The translations under genes and the position numbers were made by a program. Shown here one piece after another: positions 46,018 through 56,059 of a stretch of 64,000 nt of DNA. The notes beneath the pieces were generated by a model. The model ran no database searches and was not told the DNA's origin. It was given only the letters and a program-made list of their open reading frames with translations. Position 1 is the stretch's first letter, and the number at the start of each line of letters is the position of its first letter. Source of the stretch: Avena insularis (taxonomy: Eukaryota; Streptophyta; Magnoliopsida; Poales; Poaceae); the NCBI GenBank assembly GCA_023614405.1, contig CM042697.1:305010323-305074322 (forward strand), in the 5' to 3' direction.

Positions 46018-46897
46018 GTGGGTACTTTATAGCTCACAACACGAGATAGGCAGATATGTGAAATAGTTTCATTGCTTTCATTGATAACAAGACTCTCTTA
46101 AAGTGGAACATAATAATATGAGAAATTGAAAGATTTCGTTGAAATTGTTCGTTTGGAAATTTCTCGAAAAGCTAATTATAGGTTCTTCTCTCCATCGGAA
46201 CAATAGGGCCGTTATGGTTATTAATAAACTTGTTGAAGAGATGAAATAGAACCAAGGTCTATCTTTTTGATCAGAGGTTGAATCGATCATCAGAAGAAGA
46301 ATTAGGCCAAAAATTAGGACCGAAATATTCTATCTATCTATCTATCTCCTAGACGCCGTAGAGAATTGAGAATTTTCATGTCTTTCAATTCTCGTACTCG
46401 TAATTGGAAAGTTACGGGAGGAGACCCATAATTTTGCAATGGAAACAACATATAAAATTCTGGAAAAATTCGAAAGATGCGCAACTCAAAACGGAAGAAG
46501 GAAGCGTGTTGTCAAAAATGTCGGAGGTTACGAGATCTCTGATACTACCATCGATCCGACAGAGCGGAACAACCAGAAAAATAAGTGGAGTTAGAAAGCC
46601 TAGAATACAAACGCAAAATATATTCCACTAGCGCCATAGACTAGTCTAAAAAAACCTTTTGTTTGTCTGTCAGCAGGAGAGCTTCTAAAGGGAACTAGAA
46701 GTCCTAGACCTAGAATGTGGGTACCGTTCTGGATTCCCAAGGATAACCAGATCACTCAACTACTTCATCCTTCTTGCACAAAGACGTGTCAAAGGAAAGG
46801 AATAGAACTTGTTTGGCTGTTCGACCCGCGTCCCCTTGAATCTTTAAAGAGAATGATATCGAAAGATCATCTGTAATCTAGAAGATGACTTTCTTGT
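46018..46897. other. Unassigned mosaic segment
   Basis: No gene recognised. A short (CTAT)n run lies at 46329-46347, and 'caactcaaaacggaag' near 46482 recurs at 50811. Confidence 0.4.
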
Positions 46898-47182
46898 AAC
46901 CTTCAACCACAGTAGTAGGGTTCAAGAACCTTCCATGTGGAGCTCGCTAAATTCGGCCCAGGAGGAGATGTGAAGAAAGCTCTCTTCTTTTTTATGGGTG
47001 GTTTGGCCAGGAAAGAGAAAGAGGCAGTATTATGTTTATTTTTTATTCGTAAATCCCTAAAGACAAAAGACAAAAGACAAGAAGAGAAAGAAAAAGAAAA
47101 CACTAGAACAAGAGGAACAAGGGAAGAAAGTCTCATCCCTGAGGCACATGGAAGGTTCTTGAACCCTACTACTATGGTTGAA
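46898..47182. repeat. Pair of CCTTCCATGTGG repeats in inverted orientation
   Basis: 46898-46942 (+) and 47133-47182 (-) face each other about 190 bp apart, able to form a long hairpin. The plus-strand open frame between them (46937-47437) simply runs through this structure and is low complexity (Lys/Glu-rich). Confidence 0.85.
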
Positions 47183-47391
47183 GTATTTCGATTTCCTATT
47201 TTGATAGATAATGGAAGAATTCAAATAAGCAAAACTATTTTTTCGATTCTCGTGCTGGGTCACCGATACTCAATATTTTTTTCTTACGTCGGGGAATATT
47301 TTTTTTCAAGACAAACAATGTCCGTTAGGGCCTCTCCCGCGCGGTCTGTCTCCCAGGCTGCTTCAACGGTGTACAGAAGGTCGAGGCACTT

Positions 47392-47454
47392 CAAATTCTT
47401 TCAGAAGCGAATGCTTTGGAATATTCCATTCTTGTAGCAGCCACCGCTTCGGAT
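47392..47454 (+). pseudogene. atp1: Mitochondrial atp1 fragment, copy A
   Basis: ATP synthase alpha subunit. Reads QILSEANALEYSILVAATAS then D, about 21 residues, identical in sense to the overlapping region of copy B at 52293-52455. Confidence 0.85.
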
Positions 47455-47480
47455 ATCACCATTTCTAAGTCTATATCCGT

Positions 47481-47804
47481 GGTTCAAGAAATGGAATTGC
47501 TATTCTCGATTCAGACAAGGCACTGATTTGTTTACGAAACACTCTTAATTTTATAGGATCTCCCAGTCGTCAAAAAGGCTGTTCCTTCTTTTTAAATACC
47601 AATCATTTATTTTATTTAGAGATAATGGAAGAAATGGCGAGCTATTTAAGAAGCTATTTTAGAAATGTGAATTCGCATTGTTTCGATGATTCTCAATGGA
47701 AAATCGGGGCGTTTTTTACCAATTCTTTTGCTAATAAAAAATTCTGTTCAGGAAACAAGATGACCCATGGGGCACTCACTGACGTATATAAACCGTCTAT
47801 CTAG
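47481..47804 (+). pseudogene. rps2: Mitochondrial rps2 fragment, frame still open
   Basis: Ribosomal protein S2 of grass mitochondria. Reads GSRNGIAILDSDKALICLRN, TLNFIGS, FFLNTNHLFY, EIMEEMASYL, DDSQWKIGAFFTNSFANKK. The frame is open from 47481 to a stop at 47802-47804, 107 codons, without a start codon at its left edge. Both ends of the gene are missing. It begins 27 bp after the atp1 relic. Confidence 0.8.
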
Positions 47805-48173
47805 TACTGGTTCCTGGCACACAAAAAAGGATCTACCTAATAAGTATTGATACAAATTACTCGAGATGGATTGGGATACATATTAACTTTTGATGGATTC
47901 TTCTTATGATTATAAGTTATAGTAATAACTAGGAATATTCTAGTAATGGAGGAATTTCTACCGATTATTGAGTGGTTTGTTTCCTTTCCCCTCAAAGGTC
48001 AAATGGTTTATTTGCACCTGTAGTGGGACACCTCTGTGGAATGTCCATCATCGAGAAGAAGTCGATTCGCTGAAGCACAAAAGAGAAGGAAGAAGATATC
48101 TTATTAGTTTAGTTAACCCTTTGGTCAGCCCTTAGCATCTCAATTTTTTAGAACAACAAGTCGAACCTAATGA
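47805..48173. other. Unassigned mosaic segment
   Basis: No gene recognised. Confidence 0.4.
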
Positions 48174-48280
48174 ACAATTCCATTAAAAGGAATATTATAG
48201 AGGGCCCCTTTTCCACTAGATTCGCGATATTTCACAAAATGGAATAAATTAAATTATTAACAATTTCTAGAGTTCCGGGA
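48174..48280 (+). repeat. Mosaic repeat copy 1 of 2
   Basis: Direct match to 51975-52082 ('caattccattaaaaggaat', 'cttttccactagattcg', 'tgatatttcacaaaatggaa'-type). Confidence 0.92.
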
Positions 48281-48666
48281 TTACTTCACTGATATCTATT
48301 TTTGCCACCCTCCAATTGAGTTCTAACTCAAGAGGTGAAAATGCTTTTGACAATCCATTTGAAAAAGTATAAACCAGTCAACCCTATTCCTTTATTAGGA
48401 TCTAATGCCTCATCAATCCATTGATTCAAGTGGCAACTGTGTCATCAATCCTTTGATTCTCGTATATCCCAGTTGGATATTTGGGCAGCTTTCTTCGGGA
48501 TTTGGCCCGAACTGTTCAGCAAATCCCCACGCGTTACGCACCATTCGCCACTTTGTTCTCAACTATTCCGATTTTTTGTGGAGGCTGTTAGGTCAAAGCC
48601 GTGGCACGCGCCCTTCCATTTTGAAACAGGGTGAGACAACTTTAGCTAGGAGCCTCTTTCCCTTCT
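48281..48666. other. Unassigned mosaic segment
   Basis: A plus frame (48405-48728) is not recognised and overlaps the tRNA relic. Confidence 0.4.
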
Positions 48667-48739
48667 GCCCAGCTCCAGGACTTGAACCTGCGACCATTAG
48701 GTTAAAATCCCAATGCTCTACCAACTGAGTTATACACCC
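48667..48739 (-). pseudogene. trnK-UUU: Mitochondrial trnK-UUU with replaced 3' end
   Basis: Minus strand: GGGTGTATAACTCAGTTGG, TAGAGCATTGGGATTTTAAC, CTAATGGTCGCAGG, TTCAAGTCCTG. The D, anticodon (TTT) and T loops match mitochondrial tRNA-Lys. The 3' acceptor half should pair with GGGTGTA but reads GAGCTGG, so the acceptor stem cannot form. Confidence 0.85.
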
Positions 48740-49074
48740 GATTTTACAGGAAGGATTGGTGCGAAAAAGAGAAGAGGGCGGCCCATTGGGATTCTACTTG
48801 GATCTCCTTTTCCTTCAGCTGGTCGATTGAAGATTTTATGCGCCTGATCCTCGGGGAGGATGAAATAAGAACCCTCTTTGGGAGAAGTTCTCATTGTGAT
48901 TAGAATGACCAGCACAAGCTCTTTCGATTAGATACCTTTTCTCGCCATTTATTTATAGTATAGGTTTTGTTCGATACCAGTGCCTTCTTGTTCTTGGAAT
49001 GATGATTATTTTACTACAACCTTCAATTCATATTTCTCTTCTGATCAAAAGCTACAACGAGAAAATCGATTCTT
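48740..49074. other. Unassigned mosaic segment
   Basis: No gene recognised. Confidence 0.4.
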
Positions 49075-49362
49075 CTTTGCCGATGCGAACCCTTCTTTTG
49101 AATAACAACCATTGGGCGTTCATCCTCGAGGAGATCCTAGACCTTCACATTTTTTCATTCAACGGGTCGATACCAGCAGCTTTTGGTAACCAGTCTCGGC
49201 TCTAGAACCTTGATGCAAGCCAGAATAACCTCACTGGATCAATATTCCCGGGAATAACAGTGTTGGTGAGACCGTTGACACTTGATCTCACATCAAACAG
49301 TTTGGTGGGGCCAATACCTAGGGTGATTGGTCAACATGAAAATCAGGAATTGATATTTAGTA
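49075..49362 (+). pseudogene. LRR receptor kinase fragment (nuclear)
   Basis: Reads LRR-type text: RTLLLNNN, FNGSIPAAFGNQSRL, stop (49203), NLDASQNNLTGSIF, LTLDLTSNSLVGPIPRVIGQ. About four plant extracellular leucine-rich repeats with one stop and several changed consensus residues. An inverted copy of its middle is at 29277-29386. It shares style with the LRR piece at 39760-39858 and may come from the same gene (inference). Confidence 0.85.
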
Positions 49363-50534
49363 ATTTTGTCTATTTTCTAGGCTGGGAATAGATAAGATAT
49401 TGTTACTGGGCTAGGATGTTCATTTGGGAAGGATCTCGGATGAAGCTCCAGAGTTCTTGACCAGTGGAGTCAAGTGGAGAAGGCGTTACTTGATAGGAAA
49501 GCAGATTTTTAGCAGGAATTGTTGTTGTTGTCTAGGATCATTAGTGCTATAGTGGAGACACTTTTCTCAAATAAGAATGGTGGTCACATTCCCTTTCTGG
49601 TGGTAGTCATTGAGGATCTCAAAAACAGGGATCGCAAAAATGTTTCAATAATGACAACACTGGGCGAAAAGGCTAAAGAAGAAAAACCTGTAGATTTGAA
49701 TTCACTCTACGATTTGGATGTCCAGAAGGTATAGCTGCATCTGACACTGAGTAGAAGTTACTAGCAGGATAGACATGAAGCTCTAAAGGATGTACAACGC
49801 TTGGAGGGAACCCAACTGGCCTTTTTATGCCAAGTCACTGGACCGGCGAAACTGATTCCTCCGAGGTTGAGCTTTCAAAGCGGGATCGTTTCTTTTCAAT
49901 TTCCAGTCAAGAGTTTCTATCTGTTTCCATGCCCTTTTTTTGAGACCTCGAAACATCAGGACAAATTACTTCTCTTAGGAACACATACAAGAAAAAGGAG
50001 AATTAGAAGGATCCTTTTCGAGTTTCGATTTCTTCATTTGGAATCTGGACTCTTCTATCTTCGACTTATTTTTTTTTTATTTTTTAATTATTATTTATGT
50101 AAAAACAGTCTTCCAAAATGATTAGTTGGAATTCCAATTAATCATTGAAGAAATGCAAAAGGGATTAAATAAAAAATCCAAGTCTTAAATGAAAGGATTT
50201 GGTTGTGGGTTGAGAAGGATGTCAAGCTGGTTACTAAAATTGGAGATACCCAGCTCTAGGAATGAAAGGGTTCATCACACCGGAACGAGGTAAAGGGCTA
50301 CCCCTTGACCGAGTTAAGGCGAGCCTGGAACCAGAGAGTGATGGATGATGGAACGGATCCCTGTAGAACCGCGAGGTACGTCTTATTCTTCTTTTTCACC
50401 TGCAGGTCAGTAGGACAGGCGAACAAACGAAAGTTCTCCGTGGGCGCTAGCGCTATCTTGTTTGCTTTGTCAGATCTGTGGAAGTAGAAGGTGCTGGAGT
50501 TAGTGGATCAGGACCAGGAGGGTCAAGGGGGAGA
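49363..50534. other. Unassigned mosaic segment
   Basis: About 1.2 kb. Open frames at 49519-49734, 49801-50121 and 50305-50487 are not recognised. Confidence 0.4.
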
Positions 50535-50588
50535 CGAGGTGTAGCGCAGTCTGGTCAGCGCATCTGTTTTGGGTACAGGAGGCCATAG
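50535..50588 (+). pseudogene. trnP-UGG: Mitochondrial trnP-UGG, 3' truncated
   Basis: CGAGGTGTAGCGCAGTCTGG then TCAGCGCATCTGTTTTGGG and TACAG match mitochondrial tRNA-Pro (anticodon TGG) through the anticodon arm; one extra G follows, and the T arm and 3' acceptor are missing. Confidence 0.85.
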
Positions 50589-50999
50589 AGACCCTCCTGG
50601 CCCAACCCTAGACACTCTAAGATCCTTTGTCAAACCTGCTCAACCTCAGGAATGGGTTCAGACAAAGATTTTAAACGTTACTATTCGGAAGGTAGCAGAG
50701 AAATCTTTCTCTATGTCAATTCAAAACGAAACCAACGCTGACGTCAAGATCAGTCTCCTTTCTCTTTTCGGGAGCAGAGCTGAAAAAGATGGGAAATTAC
50801 AATGATTCGCAACTCAAAACGGAAGCAGGAAGCGTGTTGTCAAAAATGTTAATTCGCTATTGCTGAAAAGTCGGGGTAAAGCACACGTAAGAAATCCCAC
50901 TTGTTGGGAAATAGTGCCGTTTGGAATGTTCGCTTCAAAGAGTCCTGAATTTACTCTAAGTTCTTCCAATATAGAAGCAGAACTGCTATGAAACCGTAT
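50589..50999. other. Unassigned mosaic segment
   Basis: 50698-50740 repeats 24992-25034 ('gagaaatctttctctat' / 'tcaattcaaaac'). No gene recognised. Confidence 0.4.
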
Positions 51000-51002
51000 C
51001 CA

Positions 51003-51092
51003 AGCTCCGTGGCTATGAAACTTAGCGAACCGAAACATCTGAGTAGCTAAAGGAAGGAAAATCAACCGAGACCCTGTTAGTAGTGGCAGGAA
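51003..51092 (+). pseudogene. rrn26: Mitochondrial 26S rRNA 5'-domain fragment
   Basis: GAAACTTAGCGAACCGAAAC, ATCTGAGTAGCTAAAGGAAG and ATCAACCGAGACCCTGTTAG, TAGTGGC match the early domain of plant mitochondrial large rRNA. It is cut on both sides. The minus open frames here are shadows. Confidence 0.75.
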
Positions 51093-51279
51093 CTTGCTGA
51101 ATCAACTCCTTGGAATCAGAGGCCTGACTGAGGGTCAATCCTATGGGAACCCCAAAACCTAGGAATGTCTGTTTCACTTCCTTGACAGAGCCAACTGAGA
51201 TGCTTTGTCTCGATGTTGACCTAACATGGATTGAGCCTAGCATAACTAAGTTAAGAGATAATTGAGAAGCATTCCATTA

Positions 51280-51415
51280 CTCCAGTCAACTATCATTTGA
51301 CCAAAAATTGACAACCAGTCAATGCCTAAAATAAGATCATAACCTTGTAAATCAAGCACCCTAACTTCTGTTTCAAAATCAAGGTTTTGTAACTCGAATT
51401 GAAGGAATTTTTTTT
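51280..51415 (-). pseudogene. Ty3/Gypsy protease fragment (nuclear)
   Basis: Minus strand encodes ELQNLDFETEVRVLDLQGYD and LILGIDWLS, IVDW. The LxxYDxILGxDWL motif is the retropepsin C-terminal signature in Ty3/Gypsy pol of chromovirus type, a different lineage from the two Gypsy elements in this window. Confidence 0.75.
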
Positions 51416-51974
51416 GGTATTGGTCAATAACTTATGGCGATACGAAGTGTTCAAGGTTGTGTAATGTTTCTTCTCATACCTGCAATAAAAAGGATGCACA
51501 GGAGCTTGAAACGAACTATTCCGCGAAGAGAAGAGACCAGGGCTTTCCCACTTCCAAATTCGTAATAGTAAAGTAAGAGTAAGGTGCAGATAGCGGACAA
51601 TTTCCATAATAGTTAAGTGCTTAATCCTGATAAGATGGGAGACGTCGATTGTTAGAGTACTCTTGACAAGTGCATTTCTCAAATTCTAGCCAACAGATTG
51701 AAAGCATGCCTGCCTTTTTGTTCTTTTCAGTTCCAATCAACCTTCCTTTTCTTTTTGAATCTAGTTCTAGAATGTGCTGAAGGTAGAGCCGTGATTCTTG
51801 TTCTCCCCAATGAGCCTACATTATAGGACGATGTTGGGGTCACTGGCCATGTTGAATTGATCTTATTTTCAGAAGATGATTTTTGTATAGTAGACATGTT
51901 TCTATTCCTCATTCCTTCCTTTTTATAGCGGCTAAAGTACGGTACCTACGACTCCTCCGGGTCAACGAATGAAA
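51416..51974. other. Unassigned mosaic segment
   Basis: No gene recognised. Confidence 0.4.
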
Positions 51975-52082
51975 TAGAACAATTCCATTAAAAGGAATGT
52001 TCTAGAGGACCTTTTCCACTAGATTCGTGATATTTCACAAAATGGAATAAATAAAATTATTAACGATTTCTAGAGTTCCGGT
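51975..52082 (+). repeat. Mosaic repeat copy 2 of 2
   Basis: Partner of 48174-48280. Confidence 0.92.
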
Positions 52083-52292
52083 ATTTTAAACACAAATTGA
52101 TAAAGCCACTTGGCAAATAGGAATAGTTTTGAGTTTCAATCACTTGCTGCCGTTACTCAATAGTTTTCTGTTGAGCTCTATCCCGTAGAAAAAAATGGGA
52201 TCGGTGATCAATTTCTAGGTTTCGTCGTAATCCTAATTGGTTACTTCCAATTACGTAAATCAATAGTTCAAACCTCACTCAAAGGTAGGGCA

Positions 52293-52455
52293 TTTCTCCC
52301 ATGGCACACCCTGAATATGGGGCCAGAAATCGCAGAGGAGCAGGATCCGAAGCGGTGGCTACTACAACAATGAAATATTCCAAACCATTAGCTTCTAAAA
52401 GAATTTGAACTAATTGTGCCACAGTCGAGTGTTTTTGTCCAATCGCAACATAGAA
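52293..52455 (-). pseudogene. atp1: Mitochondrial atp1 fragment, copy B
   Basis: Minus strand reads [53 protein letters not shown], an internal stretch of ATP synthase alpha with substitutions at several conserved places (QKR to QKH, LSEANALEYS to [10 protein letters not shown]). Open frame. It overlaps the region in copy A, so the two are independent copies. Confidence 0.92.
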
Positions 52456-52894
52456 AAATGAGAACTAAGTAGGTTTCGACCCATTAAAGGAGTCAATGGA
52501 ACGCACGCAAAGCAGGAGGAAACCGGTACCCTGCGAGGCTGGCGAAGTTTAATAAGAAGTAGGTGGAGTAGAGGCAACAGTTGCGGTCTCAGGTGCGGCT
52601 AAATCAAAATCAATATTACCGTCTAGGGTTGGTGGAGAAATAGTGATTTATGCTCAATTAGCTAGGTCTGCTAGTTGACTGTATAGAAAGAATATTGTGC
52701 CTCTAACTCACGCCCCTTAGACTCGAAAGTACTAAGGTACTTACTACGGTGAGGCAATGAACCACCATTATGGAAAACCCTTCTATCTAGACTCCCCCAT
52801 GGTTCTCGCGAGCCATGGATAAGATCACATTAACCCGTCAATTTTGGATCCAATTCGGGATTTTTCTTGGGAAGTTTCGGGAAGAAATTGGAAT
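52456..52894. other. Unassigned mosaic segment
   Basis: No gene recognised. Confidence 0.4.
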
Positions 52895-53158
52895 GGTTCG
52901 AGTGGCATTTCAGCCCTAACCACAACTCATCTGCTGATTCTTCAACATTAGTCGGTTCGGACCTCTACTTAGTTTCATCCAAGCTTCATCCTGGTCATCG
53001 ATAGATCACCCAGTTTCGGGTCCATAAGCAGTGAGAATCGCCCTATGAAGACTCGCTTTCGCTACGACTCCGGTGGGTTCCGTTTCCTTAACCAAGCCAC
53101 TTCCTATGAGTCACCAGCTCATTCTTCAACAGGCACGCGGTCGAAGGAAAGTTTCAAT
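52895..53158 (-). pseudogene. rrn23: Plastid-type 23S rRNA fragment
   Basis: Minus strand: CCTGTTGAAGAATGAGC, TTGGTTAAGG, AGCGAAAGCGAGTCTTCATA, ACTGCTTATGGACCCGAA, TGGGTGATCTATCGATGACC, GATGAGTTGTGGTTAGGG, ATGCCACTCGAACC. This is a contiguous 260-bp part of domain II of large rRNA, in plastid style, cut off at GAACC. A plus open frame across it is a shadow. Confidence 0.88.
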
Positions 53159-53514
53159 GCACTGGTTGACCCTTTCGGATCGTCGGTCTGCGGGTGATGC
53201 TAAAACTCATGCGCATCTTCCAAAGCATAACGATAGAAAGCAGCTATCTCAAAAGTTACCAAACGCCGCAGGGGGTCTTTCTTTCTTCCCTTATGTTGAA
53301 TCGACATCCTTGTCTCTTTCTAGAAAGTCAGTAGCACGAGCGAGACGACCTACGGGAAATGGTTTAGATCATTTAGAATGCGCTTTTCCTAAGATAAGAA
53401 TGTGGTGCCTAAGAAGGAAATAGCCTTTATTCCTATCTATGACCAATACTATGAAGAGTCAAAAGATTTCGTGCTGAACCTGGTAAAAGATTTTGTGCTG
53501 GTCTTTTCGGAAAT

Positions 53515-53748
53515 GTGAAACAAAAGTTTTTTCCTCGTATCTCGGTCACTTTTAGTTTTTCTTTATTTCGTAATCCCCAGGGTATGATACCCTTTAGCTT
53601 CATAGTGACAAGTCATTTTCTCATTACTTTGGCTCTTTCATTTTCCATTTTTATAGGCATTACGATCGTTGGATTTCAAAGACATGGGCTTCATTTTTTA
53701 GCTTCTTATTACCTGCAGGAGTCCCACTTGCGTTAGCACCTTTCTTGC
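53515..53748 (+). pseudogene. atp6: Mitochondrial atp6 fragment, proximal half
   Basis: Reads FFPRISVTFSFSLFRNPQGM, IPFSFIVTSHFLITLALSFS, FIGITIVGFQRHGLHF, then after an indel LLPAGVPL and APFLL. It stops about five residues before the sequence with which the 33998-34145 fragment begins, so the two were once neighbours. Confidence 0.92.
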
Positions 53749-54300
53749 TCATCCGACATGGCATGAATCACCGAACCCGCACTCAGGAAGAGTAATGCTT
53801 TGAAAAACGTCCGATGGGTACATGAAAGTGACGAAGTTGCTTTGACTACTGAAACCATGCTGGGAGCAAATTGAATTGGATGTGGATGAGCTAATTGTGG
53901 ATATAATTGGATGATCGGGTCGAGGGCTGCCCCCTCTTCCCCTCGCTCTCCTTTCCTTAATATTCACCGTCGAGTCATCAAAGCCGTCAGAACGAATTCA
54001 GAGGCCCTCCGTTTGCTGGTCGCCCTACGCTATTGGCGCTTCCAAAGGCGAAGCTCTCGTCTTTCAAAGAGCAAACGGAGGGCTAAAACCTATAGTTTTG
54101 AAGCAAGGGAAAGCCGTTGCGCTGAACATATTTCAATTCAACAAATACTGATTGTTTCATTATCAAATGCAAGGGATGTGGGACCAGGTTCTATTATTGG
54201 AGTTAAGCGGTGTAGGACCTTTCACAGCCTCCCCTCCACAAAATTGATACCTATCCTTTCGCCTAAGATGATCATGAACAAAGACAGAGAATTTCGTAGA
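53749..54300. other. Unassigned mosaic segment with a perfect hairpin
   Basis: No gene recognised. A perfect 14-bp inverted repeat (GCCCTCCGTTTGCT at 54004-54017, complement at 54070-54083) encloses 52 bases. Confidence 0.6.
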
Positions 54301-55844
54301 TGATACGTTGGAAACGTATCTATAATTTTTGATGCTCCATGCTTGTTTAGTATCTACTTTGCTTTACTTGTCTACACTTTAAGGTGCTTTTTACATGTTT
54401 TCTGGTACTAACCTATTAACAAGTTGCAACAGTGCCAAATGTCTGTTTTTTGCTGTTTTTGGTTTTAGAAAAGTTAGTAAAAAAATATTCTCGGAATTTG
54501 ACGGGACAAACGCCAAAGTCAATTACTTACCGTGGGGAACAAGAAGTCCAGAGGAGAGCCAGAAGGGCCAGCCAGGGGGGCTAGACCCACCCCAGGCATG
54601 GGGGCAGGTGGGCCCACGCCTGGCTAGGGTTTTGCCTCCTCCCAGTCTCGCCCCTTCGCCTATAAGAAACCCCCGATGTAGAAACTCTGAGTACCCGATC
54701 AGAAATCCACGAAACCGTCTGTAGTCGCTGCCACCATCGTCCCTAGATCGAGGGTATCTGAAGTTCTTCCCGGCACCCTACCGGAGGGGAGATAATCCCG
54801 GAGGCCTTCTCTCCGGTATGATTCATGAGTAGTTCCACCTTGGACTATGGGTCCATGTAGTAGCTAGATGGTTGTATCTCATCCTTTGTGCTTTCTTGTA
54901 TAGATCTTGTGAGCTCCGTTCATGTAATCATGCATGTTGTGTTTGCGGGGATCCGATGGATATTGAGATTATTATGTTAGTTTGATTAATGGTTTTGTCT
55001 TTATGATTATATCATGTCTGTGTTGTTTGTGATCTTGCATGCTCTTTGTTGCTAGTGGTTATCTTGGCCAAGTAGTTGCTAGTTACTCCAAGAGGGGGTA
55101 TTTATGCTCGATAGTGGGTTCATGCCTCTAGTTTCCAAGAGAAGTCACAGAAATCTCTTCGGTTGTAGATGTGCTGTTGCTACTAGGGAGAAAACAGTGG
55201 TCTCTTGTTCATGGAACATGTGGACTGTTTGCCTTACACACTATGCTTAAAGCATTTGTTTGTTGATTGCAACTTAATACTGGAGGGGGTTCGGATGATA
55301 ACCTGAAGGTGGACTTCTAGTCATAGATGCAGCTGGATGGCGGTCTATGTATATTGTTGTATTGCCTAATAAACCTCATAGGATCTTTCTGACTAGTAAT
55401 TGCATTGTTATGCCTTGCTCAGTTCCTGTCAATTGCCGCACTGTAATTTGTTTACCCTTCATGCCATGTTGTTTATCTAAGGAGAGCACCTCTAGTGAAC
55501 TATGGACCCCGGTCCAATCTTTACCATTGATACATCTTCCACAGTTACTTGCTTGCTTGCTGCAAACCATTACCTTACACACCATACGTTTAATCCTTTG
55601 TTACAGCAAACCGGTGAGCTTGACAACCTCACTAATTCTTTGGGGTAAAGTCTTGAGTTTGTGTTGTGCAGGTCTTCGCGTTGCTTGCAACACTTGTGTG
55701 ACGTTTCCTTCCTCCTACTGGTTCGATAACGTCGGTCTCAACTGATGGAAGACTTCTGTTGTGCTCTTCACACCTTGCTCTTGGGGTTCCCAACAAGACA
55801 CCACATCAAGCACCAAGTTCTCTTGCGCCACCAAGGAGTCATCA
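54301..55844 (+). repeat. Gypsy 5' LTR
   Basis: TG...CA, 1544 bp. TATA box TATAAGAA at 54661 after a GC-rich stretch. Open frames inside (55347-55745 and others) recur in the 3' LTR and are not genes. Confidence 0.93.
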
Positions 55845-55847
55845 ACA

Positions 55848-55870
55848 AGTTTTCTGGTGCTGTTGCCGGG
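55848..55870 (+). other. Gypsy primer binding site
   Basis: TTTTCTGGTGCTGTTGCCGGGG shortly after the LTR end, matching the primer site style of Athila-like and related Triticeae Gypsy elements (usual form TGGCGCCGTTGCC). Confidence 0.7.
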
Positions 55871-56059
55871 GAGGCCAAGGACGTCTTCACTATGGGAGTC
55901 CTTTACTTCCTTTCTCTTTACTTTGTTTTTAGTTTGCTTTGTTTCTTTTTCTTGGTTTTGTTTGCCTCTTTTAAAAAAAAACCAAAAAAATTAGTCTAGT
56001 TTGGTTTGCCTGTTTTATTCAAAAACACAAAAAAATTAGTTCCTGCTCTAGTTGCTGCC

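Larger units (their letters stand above)
24217..54300. other. Mosaic of organelle-derived fragments, first block
   Basis: About 30 kb in which short degenerate pieces of plastid and mitochondrial genes lie in shuffled order on both strands, with nuclear scraps between them and many internal duplications. No complete organelle gene was found. Individually recognisable pieces are listed separately. The block starts at the Gypsy LTR and ends at the LTR of a second Gypsy element, and resumes at 61223. Confidence 0.88.

Noticed and set aside
52940..53423. 116-codon plus frame across the 23S fragment
   Set aside because: Shadow of rRNA sequence on the other strand.
55347..55745. 132-codon open frame, repeated at 60724-61122
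   Set aside because: Identical position in both LTRs; it is LTR sequence and not a conserved gene.
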